Assembly (NCBI GenBank): GCA_040881995.1
Contig: JBBECD010000203.1
Span: forward strand, 9,805 to 73,804
Direction of reading: 5' to 3'
Length of the DNA: 64,000 nt
Source of the DNA: JAQCEJ01 sp040881995
GTDB lineage: Bacteria; Planctomycetota; Planctomycetia; Planctomycetales; Planctomycetaceae
The notes under the pieces: model-generated
Databases searched by the model: none
What the model saw: the letters and a program-made list of their open reading frames with translations, nothing else
Told to the model about the DNA's origin: nothing
Shown here: one piece after another, positions 8,598-15,302 of the stretch
How positions within the stretch are numbered: the first letter of the stretch is position 1
How the letters are laid out: each line of letters starts with the position of its first letter
Position numbers and translations under genes: made by a program

Positions 8598-9146
8598 ATG
8601 AGTGATCATTCCCAAACTGTCGTCGATCAAGACGCAACTGAATCTGAGTCGCCGCGATTGGGGGCTTTCATTCACCAATGGCTCATTGACGAAGGAATCG
8701 TATCCGCTGACGCCACAGATTGCGTTCTGAGTAGCGATGCGGGATACGCGCCCGGTCCGAATTACGAAAAAGCGACTAGTGTCCCTAAAGCTAACTTACT
8801 TTCACTCATCACAAATGGATTGGACATCATCACCAAAAGAAATATATTTGACTCCGGTGAAGGTGGATTTGAACTCGTCTGTTCTGCGTGTTCGCATCGC
8901 TTCGAAGGTTCTGATGCATGGGGCGATGCCGTGGATGAATGGTATGAGAATAGAGGTTCCGCATTATTGCCTTGTCCTCGTTGCGGCAAATCCAAGCTAA
9001 TCAACGAATGGGAGCACGATCCCGCTTGGGGATTTGCCAACTTGGGATTTCAATTCTGGAATTGGCCTCAACTGAGCGACGAATTCATAAAAGGAATTGG
9101 CGAGCGACTCGGTCATCGTGTTATTCTTGTCCGATGCATGGTGTAA
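8598..9146 (+). CDS. Hypothetical protein with zinc-ribbon-like cysteines
   Basis: The start at 8598 (MSDHSQTVVDQ) is chosen because the upstream in-frame ATG (8544) lies inside the A repeat. The protein has 182 residues. Two Cys pairs, VCSACSHRF and LPCPRCGK, about 32 residues apart, probably bind one zinc ion. Between them lies an acidic/aromatic stretch (DAWGDAVDEWYENRG), and after them a Trp-rich segment (WNWPQLSDEFI). The function is unknown. The pattern resembles small cytoplasmic proteins of unknown role found scattered in many bacteria. The stop comes soon after GHRVILVRCMV; the plus-one frame continues a little further, so the exact C-terminus may have been altered by a small indel. 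Confidence 0.65.
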   Translation: MSDHSQTVVDQDATESESPRLGAFIHQWLIDEGIVSADATDCVLSSDAGYAPGPNYEKATSVPKANLLSLITNGLDIITKRNIFDSGEGGFELVCSACSHRFEGSDAWGDAVDEWYENRGSALLPCPRCGKSKLINEWEHDPAWGFANLGFQFWNWPQLSDEFIKGIGERLGHRVILVRCMV

Positions 9147-9315
9147 AAGGGAACATTATTTTCGGATGCCGCGGCGGATGGCACTGGCTTCGTCAGTGTC
9201 TCTTCTTGTTTCCTTAGAATTCCGCGGCCGATAAGACGCCCGATTAACGACGATATTCGCAGGCAAAAACCGAAGAACACTGGCGAAGCCCGCGGCGTCC
9301 GGAGATTGGGGAGAA

Positions 9316-9340
9316 ACGCTCCGCTGCGCATCGCGGCTAA
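9316..9340 (-). repeat. Short B-type repeat remnant
   Basis: ACGCTCCGCTGCGCA is joined directly to TCGCGGCTAA, that is, the B block with its centre deleted. It lies just 3' of dapL in a gap with no other recognised feature. Confidence 0.55.
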
Positions 9341-9373
9341 CCGAACGAAGAGGTCAAATTTTCCTTGTCCCCC

Positions 9374-10606
9374 TTATCGCACCGCCTGCTGAAACCGCTT
9401 GACGGCTTCGTTGATGTTCTCCCGGCTGTTGAACGCGCTCAGGCGGAAGTAGCCCTCGCCGCTCGCGCCAAAACCGCTGCCGGGTGTGCCGACCAGGTGA
9501 GCCTTGCCGAGCAGGCGATCGAAGAAGTCCCAACTGCTGAGGTTGTCGGGCGTCTTCAGCCAGACGTACGGGGCATCGACGCCGCCGTGCACCGTGATGC
9601 CGACGCTCTCCAGTCCCTCGCGCAGCAGCCGGGCGTTCTCGAGATAGAACGACAGTAATTGCTTGACCTGCTGCTTCCCTTCGTCCGAGTACACCGCCTC
9701 GGCTCCTTTCTGTATGACGTACGGCACACCGTTAAACTTCGTGCAATGCCGCCGATTCCACAGCCGATGCAAGTCGACGGCTTCGCCGGATAACGTCGTT
9801 CCGTTCAGCGACTTCGGCACGACGGTGAAGGCGCACCGCGTTCCGGTGAATCCCGCCGTCTTGCTGAAGCTGCGGAACTCGATCGCCACCTCGCGGGCGC
9901 CGGGAATTTCGTAGATCGAATGCGGAATTCCCGCCGTCGTGATGTACGCCTCGTAGGCCGAATCGTATAAAATCACGGCTTTTTCAGCCTTTGCATAATC
10001 GACCCACTTCTGCAACGTCTCTTTCGTTGCGACGGTTCCCGTCGGGTTATTGGGATAGCACAAGTAGATCAAATCGACGTGCCTATTGGGAAGCGCCGGC
10101 ACGAAATTGTTCTCTTCGGTCACCGGGATATACACCAGCCCGCCGAACCGTCCCGCATCATCGGCTGGCCCCGTTCGACCCGCCATCACATTCGTGTCGA
10201 CATACACCGGATAGACCGGGTCGGTCACCGCCACGACGTTGTCGAGTCCGAAGATATCGAGAATGTTGCCGGTGTCGCACTTCGAGCCGTCCGAGACGAA
10301 AATCTCGTCGGCATCGACTTCGCAGCCGCGCGATGTATAGTCGTTTTTCGCGATCGCCGAGCGGAGAAAATCGTACCCCTGCTCGGGGCCGTAACCCTTA
10401 AAGGTCGATCGCTCTCCCATCTCATCGACGGCGGCGTGCAGGGCGGAAATCACGGCTGCGGGCAGCGGTTCGGTGACGTCGCCAATCCCCAGTCGAATGA
10501 TTTTCGCATCGGGATTCTGCTGAGCAAATTGCGTCACCCGCCGGGCAATTTCAGGAAAAAGATACCCCGCTTTGAGCTTCAAAAAGTGGTCGTTGATCTG
10601 GGCCAT
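9374..10606 (-). CDS. dapL: LL-diaminopimelate aminotransferase
   Basis: 410 residues, the standard DapL length. INDHFLKLKAGYLFPEIARRV is the DapL N-terminus, GYGPEQGYDFLR and YLCYPNNPTG are class I/II aminotransferase motifs, and the PLP lysine is Lys249 in RSFSKTAGFTGTR. DapL converts tetrahydrodipicolinate directly to LL-2,6-diaminopimelate using glutamate, the one-step lysine/peptidoglycan-precursor route used by plants, chlamydiae and planctomycetes among others. The gene is isolated, with no other lysine genes beside it. Its 5' side faces the gene-free parS region. Confidence 0.95.
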   Translation of the reverse strand: MAQINDHFLKLKAGYLFPEIARRVTQFAQQNPDAKIIRLGIGDVTEPLPAAVISALHAAVDEMGERSTFKGYGPEQGYDFLRSAIAKNDYTSRGCEVDADEIFVSDGSKCDTGNILDIFGLDNVVAVTDPVYPVYVDTNVMAGRTGPADDAGRFGGLVYIPVTEENNFVPALPNRHVDLIYLCYPNNPTGTVATKETLQKWVDYAKAEKAVILYDSAYEAYITTAGIPHSIYEIPGAREVAIEFRSFSKTAGFTGTRCAFTVVPKSLNGTTLSGEAVDLHRLWNRRHCTKFNGVPYVIQKGAEAVYSDEGKQQVKQLLSFYLENARLLREGLESVGITVHGGVDAPYVWLKTPDNLSSWDFFDRLLGKAHLVGTPGSGFGASGEGYFRLSAFNSRENINEAVKRFQQAVR

Positions 10607-10746
10607 CGTCGTCTACTCCCCGGGTGCTGATGGGACCGCTGCAAGTTTCCCCCGTTGTAGAAAATCCAGGGGCCAGAGTCCAGCGAGCGGGGAGCGTAAG
10701 CTCCCTGAGAACGCCCGCAACCCCCGTTCCCCGAACAGAATCGCCC

Positions 10747-10762
10747 CGTTTCACGTGAAACA
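10747..10762. promoter_or_regulatory. parS: parS-like ParB binding palindrome
   Basis: A perfect 14-bp palindrome GTTTCACGTGAAAC lies at 10748-10761, flanked by C and A. This matches 15 of 16 bases of the widely conserved bacterial parS consensus TGTTTCACGTGAAACA. parS loads the ParB CTPase clamp during chromosome or plasmid segregation. No parA/parB gene is in the window. Confidence 0.75.
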
Positions 10763-11253
10763 AGCCGTTTGAAAACTTTTGCGCAAAAATGCCCCATTTC
10801 AGACCTCGCCGCGCAATTCGCGCGCAAAACGCGCGCAGTTCACGTGTCGCAACTCCATTCGCCATCATGAGAACGGAAGCACGATGCGCACTAGCGCGCA
10901 CAACGGCGCAAAAAGGCGAAAGTTGCGCGCAAAACCACGTAAAAACGACGAAAATCGACGCTTTTCGCGTCATCGAACGCAAAACCCCTGCCAAGAATGA
11001 CGTCGTGTTTAGAATCGAACCCCTTGTCCTGTCGACGCTTGCGACCACCTCGCCGGTCTCCAAAAAAGTGCGGTTGCGCGCACGTCCCCCGCGCAGCTCA
11101 AAATTGGCCACTTTCGTCTGTGAAGCACCTCTTTTACCCTTAATTCAGGTGACTGAGGTAAACCAGGCAACCCGAAATCACGCCCCATGATTAAACACGG
11201 CGATTCGCAAACAATATCCGTGGAATATGGATAAATCAGGGGCTTAGGGAAAG

Positions 11254-11279
11254 TAAACAGCCGCGAAAAAAGCTGTTTA
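11254..11279. other. Hairpin TAAACAGC/GCTGTTTA
   Basis: Perfect 8-bp arms at 11254-11261 and 11272-11279 surround a 10-nt loop. It lies 39 bp before the 21-bp repeats. There is no T tract typical of a terminator, so its role is unclear. Confidence 0.5.
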
Positions 11280-11317
11280 AAAAGCCAAATGCGCGCGTGA
11301 AATGCACATAAAAGTGA

Positions 11318-11380
11318 CACTTGCGCGCTCAAAAGCATCACTCGCGCGGACGAAAGCGACACTCGCGCCTACTTTGCGCC
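11318..11380. repeat. Three tandem 21-bp iteron-like repeats
   Basis: Units start at exactly 11318, 11339 and 11360. Each begins CACTYGCGC, and the first two continue with a purine-rich AAAG core. A fourth, degenerate unit (11297-11317) shares GC, C and AAAAG positions. The 21-bp period equals two helical turns, as in iterons or other protein-binding arrays. Confidence 0.65.
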
Positions 11381-11693
11381 TATCGGCGCACAAGCCCAAA
11401 CAACACTTTGGGGGGATTACTCAATCGCGGGCGATTTTGGAGATCGGGGTTCGGGGACCGGGATTCGGGGTTCGGGACGGAGTCCTGGCGATGACCTCGG
11501 ACCGCCGGCAACCCGGTTGTGCGCAACCAGGCATCGGATGGGGGAATTGATATTTCGCGAGCTGTCGCAACGCTGTTTGGGAAGAGCTGCCGTGTTTGGA
11601 AATTCGGAACGCTGTTTAGAAAGGAATCGCGATCCATTGTCAATTGTCCCTTCACACAGTTTGATAAAGGCAATTGCTCTCACCCCCAACCCC

Positions 11694-11722
11694 TTGACTT
11701 CCACGTGCATTACTGTTGTAAT
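11694..11722 (+). promoter_or_regulatory. Sigma-70-type promoter of the GntR-ABC operon
   Basis: TTGACT at 11694-11699 and TGTAAT at 11717-11722 are separated by 17 bp. The spacer/-10 zone contains ATTACTGTTGTAATAC, an inverted pair (ATTAC/GTAAT) that could be the operator of the GntR regulator encoded next. A start site about 7 nt downstream would fall on the TTG codon at 11729. Confidence 0.6.
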
Positions 11723-11728
11723 ACACAT

Positions 11729-12124
11729 TTGCAGCACGAGCCGTTCGAGTTTTCGATTCACCCTTCCTCCGGCGTGCCGATCTATCGGCAGCTCATGGAT
11801 CAGGTCCGCGCCTTCGTCGCCGGCGGACGATTGAAGCCCGGCGACATGCTCCCCTCCGTCCGCCAGATGGCCGCCGAACTCGAAATCAACATGATGACCG
11901 TCTCCAAAGCCTACGCCCGGTTGCAGACCGAAGGGCTCATCGAACACGAGCGTGGCCAGGGGATGCGCATCAGCGAGCAGCGTGAGACCGGCACCCTCGC
12001 CGCACGCCGCGAACAACTCAAACCCTTCATCGATCAACTCGTGGCCCGCGCACTGCAGCTCGGGCTCACCGACGAACAAATTCTCGACCAGGTCAAAAAA
12101 CATTTGCGGGAGCAACGACCATGA
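11729..12124 (+). CDS. GntR family transcriptional regulator, YtrA subfamily
   Basis: With the TTG start at 11729 the protein has 131 residues, matching the short YtrA type (about 120-130). The frame stays open further upstream (ATG 11519), but that extension is not conserved-looking and would cross the promoter. The winged helix covers residues 15-80: GVPIYRQLMDQVRAFVAGG, GDMLPSVRQMAAEL, MTVSKAYARLQTEGLIE. The C-terminal part is a short dimerisation helix bundle. YtrA regulators repress the ABC transporter operon in which they reside. Here the gene overlaps the ABC ATPase start by 4 nt (ATGA), so the same role is inferred. The ligand is unknown. Confidence 0.85.
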   Translation: MQHEPFEFSIHPSSGVPIYRQLMDQVRAFVAGGRLKPGDMLPSVRQMAAELEINMMTVSKAYARLQTEGLIEHERGQGMRISEQRETGTLAARREQLKPFIDQLVARALQLGLTDEQILDQVKKHLREQRP

Positions 12125-13017
12125 CCGACTTCGCCATTCGCACCGGCAACCTCTGGAAAAATTTCGGCAGCACGCAAGTCCTCCGGGGCATCACGCTCGA
12201 CATCCCCGCCGGCACCGTCGTCGGCCTGCTCGGGGCCAACGGAGCCGGCAAGTCGACGCTCATCAAATGCCTCGTCGGTTTGCTTCGCCCGACAATGGGA
12301 AAATCGGAACTCCTCGGCGACGATTCGCTGCACCTGTCTGCCGAGGTCAAAGAACGCCTCGGCTACGTGCCGCAAGACATCCGCCTCTATTCGTGGATGA
12401 CGGTCGAACAGATCATCCAATACACCTCGGCGTATTACCCGAAGTGGGACCAGAAACTGGTCGAGAAGCTCATCACTAACTGGGACATCCCCCGCACGCA
12501 CCGCATCGGCCCCCTCTCCCCCGGCCAGTTACAAAAACTCGGCCTGCTGCTCGCAATGGGCCCGCGTCCCGATCTCTTAATCCTCGACGAACCGGTCGCC
12601 GCGTTAGACCCACTGGCCCGCCGCGAGTTCTTGCGGAGCCTGCTCGAATTCGCGCAGGAAGAGAGTAAGACGATCTTGTTCTCGACGCACATCACGTCGG
12701 ACCTCGAACGCGTGGCATCGCATGTGGTGATGCTGAAATCCGGCGAGGTGAACCTCTACGAAGAACTCGACGCGCTGAAGGACCGCGTCAAGCGAGTCCG
12801 CATCGTCGCCGAGGGAGATTTCCCCCCAAGTTTCGAAATCCCGAACGCCGTACAGATAGAAGTGACCGGCAAGCTCGCAATCGCGACGGTCGTTGGTGCC
12901 GACGACGCATTGGTGTCGCTACTGAAACAAAAATGGACCGCCACAGTGAGCGTGGAGGATTTGAATCTGGAGGAGATTTTTGTGGAGTTGAATAGCCAAA
13001 TCACGCCGCGGGCGTGA
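12121..13017 (+). CDS. ABC transporter ATP-binding protein
   Basis: 298 residues. Walker A GANGAGKS at 38-45, a degenerate signature LSPGQ at 132-136 (canonical LSGGQ), Walker B LLILDEP at 152-158, the D-loop ALDP and the H-loop STHIT follow in order. A C-terminal extension (about residues 215-298) with VKRVRIVAEGDFP is typical of ABC-2 type export or drug-resistance ATPases such as YtrB/CcmA. It overlaps the GntR gene by 4 nt and lies 18 nt before the first of three membrane genes, for which it is presumably the only ATPase. Confidence 0.92.
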   Translation: MTDFAIRTGNLWKNFGSTQVLRGITLDIPAGTVVGLLGANGAGKSTLIKCLVGLLRPTMGKSELLGDDSLHLSAEVKERLGYVPQDIRLYSWMTVEQIIQYTSAYYPKWDQKLVEKLITNWDIPRTHRIGPLSPGQLQKLGLLLAMGPRPDLLILDEPVAALDPLARREFLRSLLEFAQEESKTILFSTHITSDLERVASHVVMLKSGEVNLYEELDALKDRVKRVRIVAEGDFPPSFEIPNAVQIEVTGKLAIATVVGADDALVSLLKQKWTATVSVEDLNLEEIFVELNSQITPRA

Positions 13018-13035
13018 GGAACCGTGGAAGCCGCC

Positions 13036-15276
13036 ATGAATCTAGACCATAATACGTCATTTCGGCGCCGTTTGTATTGGGTAGTCGTTTCGTACTTACG
13101 ACACGATTCGCTCTGGGTGTACATGGGCCTTTATGTAATCATCATCGCATTGAATTGGTGCGTACCTTTTCTTACGGACGGTTCAAATAGGAAGGACGCC
13201 GTCGTTCCGGAAGCCGATTTGGTATGGACCAGTGACCACGAACTCTTGCACGAACACCGCGACCAAGGGTGGGACGCTGCTCGGCTTCTGAAGGAGATCT
13301 TAGCAGGCAACTTGCCCAACGAAGTCGAGGGCTTCGAAGTCGGCTACAACCTTGTTCGCAGCGGATTGGTAACTCGTCAACACGTGGCCGCCTTGGCACA
13401 GTATCGCAATCTCCGTGGCCTGCGGTTTGAGACGATCCCGCCCGACCTCGACATTTTCGCTTCCATTGCTGACGTCCGGCAACTTGAATTCCTGGAAATA
13501 GAAGTTGCCTCGATCGATTCCGACGCGATCGAGGCATTGGCCTCACTGCCGCGACTCATCCATTTACGGCTGAACGATTGCAAATTGCCACAATCGCTTC
13601 GCGGCCTCGAACGCGCTCCACGATTACAGACGCTCATAATCGACCGCGATCGTTTTCGTCCAAGAGGCGAGCCAAATCGACACGCAGTGCAAGCGGTGCA
13701 TATTGAGATTCCGGTATTGCCGCATGTTCGTCGATTAGCGATCGATGGCAATGCGTTGGCGACGCAGGACGGAATGCAAGTGCGTTGGCCCGAAGAGCGA
13801 GATATCGGCACATTAAGGCAATACCCCAACCTGCGGCAACTCTTCGTCTACGACAATGGATTGTTGGGCATTCCGGTCGATGAAATTCAGCGTTCTTTGC
13901 CCGAGGTCTTCGTCTTTTCTTGCCTTGTGGCGGGCGGGCGAGGTTTCATCACCTTCCTCTTGACATTCACAATGGCATTATTGCTCTACATTCTCTGGCT
14001 TCAACTTCATGCGCAGACGGCGTCGACACAAAGCCCGCTCGTTCCGCGCTTCTGGTTGCCCCATCAGCTCGCGTTCGCCGCCGTTATCCTCGTCGCTGGT
14101 ATTCAGCAAATTCTCTACTTGCTTTGGTGGGAAGTCGATGTACTCGCGGCGATCGCATTGACGACGCTCCCCTTCGGTTGCTGGGTCGTGGTGAGATACC
14201 TCTACAGAATATTTGATTCACCCGCTCGTCGGCGAAAACGAACGATCGGCTTTTCGGTGAGACACGGCCTGCAAGTTCTCGGCGTCATCGGGGTTTATTA
14301 TGTCATTTTCTACTTCGCCAGAAGGATGTTCGACAGCACAGCGTATGAGATGTTTCTGTCAGGAGCGTTTCCCGCGGCCTCGGTTGGAGCAACGGCGGCG
14401 AGCTTGGTGAGCATCGCCTATCTCATCGGAGGAATGCCGCTTCAGTTTCGACGTCTGTACGAATCGACAAGCCGATTGCCTCCGATCGAGTTTTCTCAGT
14501 CGGCATGGCAGCAATGGGGCATCGAGAGTTCGGAACCGGCGACGCCACAGACCAAAAGTTCTTCCACCTTCGCCGATTTATACCCGGGTTGCGTAGCACA
14601 CAACGATTCGCGACGTGCGGCACTCGTCCGCCAAGCGAATCTCATCAGCGGGTTCAAGTTCCTGTATATGGGGATTTTTCTCGTCGCCCTGATGTCATTG
14701 CAGTTTGTCCTCGCGCTGTTCGGCATGGGAGCAGTGAACGATGTCCCGAGGCTGGCTTCCAGGTCTTGGCCGATGATGTGGTTTGCCACCAGCATGATGT
14801 CGTTAATGATCGTGACGCAATGGGAGCAGCGCCGGCGTTTGATGCCGCTGGAACTGATGCGGCCCGTGACACGATCGATGATGTTCCGCGATTTTGCGCA
14901 GGCGATCGTCGGCGACTCGTTCGCCCTCTATTTGCTGCAATTTGCGGTGATCATCGTATATGCGGCGACATCGGGAGGGCTGACGGTGTCACTCTCGGCG
15001 ACCATCTTACTGGTTGCGACATGGTGCCTGGTTCCATGTTTCGGTCTCGTCGTCGTCACGTTCCGACATAGCTGGCAAGTGTTCTTGTTTATTGCTGTAA
15101 ACATTCCTCTCTTTGTCGCCGCACAGTACGTTCTTTTGAATACGCAAGCGGCGCGAGACCCCAACGGACTAGCGTGGTTGCTTGAGTTGGTCACCGTCAT
15201 CGTCGCCTGCGGATGGGTCATCATCTTGACGAAGCTCGCCAAGTCTCGCTGGCGAAACCTCGAATGGGACGCATAA
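13036..15276 (+). CDS. ABC permease-like membrane protein with LRR-like ectodomain (paralogue 1)
   Basis: The ATG at 13036 is preferred over an in-frame GTG at 13024, whose ribosome site would be too close. The protein has 746 residues. A basic N-terminus (FRRRLYWVVVSYLR) is followed by TM1 (about 25-46), a soluble domain (about 47-300), then some 11 further TM helices. The soluble domain repeats LxxLxxLxI/L patterns (NLRGLRFETIP, QLEFLEIEVAS, RLIHLRLNDC, RLQTLIIDRD, HVRRLAIDGN, NLRQLFVYDN), which is leucine-rich-repeat-like. With the positive-inside rule it faces out of the cytoplasm. Paralogue motifs shared with the next two genes are PRFWLPHQ, FADLYPGCVAHN, QWEQRRRLMPLELMRPV and the terminal RWRNLEWDA. 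Function is inferred only from the operon. Confidence 0.75.
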   Translation: MNLDHNTSFRRRLYWVVVSYLRHDSLWVYMGLYVIIIALNWCVPFLTDGSNRKDAVVPEADLVWTSDHELLHEHRDQGWDAARLLKEILAGNLPNEVEGFEVGYNLVRSGLVTRQHVAALAQYRNLRGLRFETIPPDLDIFASIADVRQLEFLEIEVASIDSDAIEALASLPRLIHLRLNDCKLPQSLRGLERAPRLQTLIIDRDRFRPRGEPNRHAVQAVHIEIPVLPHVRRLAIDGNALATQDGMQVRWPEERDIGTLRQYPNLRQLFVYDNGLLGIPVDEIQRSLPEVFVFSCLVAGGRGFITFLLTFTMALLLYILWLQLHAQTASTQSPLVPRFWLPHQLAFAAVILVAGIQQILYLLWWEVDVLAAIALTTLPFGCWVVVRYLYRIFDSPARRRKRTIGFSVRHGLQVLGVIGVYYVIFYFARRMFDSTAYEMFLSGAFPAASVGATAASLVSIAYLIGGMPLQFRRLYESTSRLPPIEFSQSAWQQWGIESSEPATPQTKSSSTFADLYPGCVAHNDSRRAALVRQANLISGFKFLYMGIFLVALMSLQFVLALFGMGAVNDVPRLASRSWPMMWFATSMMSLMIVTQWEQRRRLMPLELMRPVTRSMMFRDFAQAIVGDSFALYLLQFAVIIVYAATSGGLTVSLSATILLVATWCLVPCFGLVVVTFRHSWQVFLFIAVNIPLFVAAQYVLLNTQAARDPNGLAWLLELVTVIVACGWVIILTKLAKSRWRNLEWDA

Positions 15277-15302
15277 CACGCATAGATAACCGAGACAAAG
15301 TC

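Larger units (their letters stand above)
10607..11728. other. Gene-free kilobase between dapL and the ABC operon, with parS-like and iteron-like repeats
   Basis: No reading frame here resembles a protein. The stretch is compositionally odd: clusters of GCGCAAAA, GCGCGC and TGCGCAC motifs at about 10781-10935, a parS-like palindrome at 10747-10762, a degenerate TTCACGTG half-site at 10839-10846, a hairpin at 11254-11279, and 21-bp tandem repeats at 11318-11380. A TATGGATAA at 11226-11234 is the reverse complement of TTATCCATA, one mismatch from the consensus DnaA box. It looks like a DNA-binding or partition region rather than a promoter gap. Confidence 0.65.

Noticed and set aside
10551..11111. 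Minus-strand open frame across the parS region
   Set aside because: It overlaps the start of dapL, crosses the parS palindrome, has no ribosome site and no recognisable domain.
10747..11380. Calling the region the chromosome origin oriC
   Set aside because: Only a single parS-like site, one imperfect DnaA box and repeats are seen; dnaA, parA, parB, and a clear DnaA-box cluster or AT-rich unwinding element are missing.
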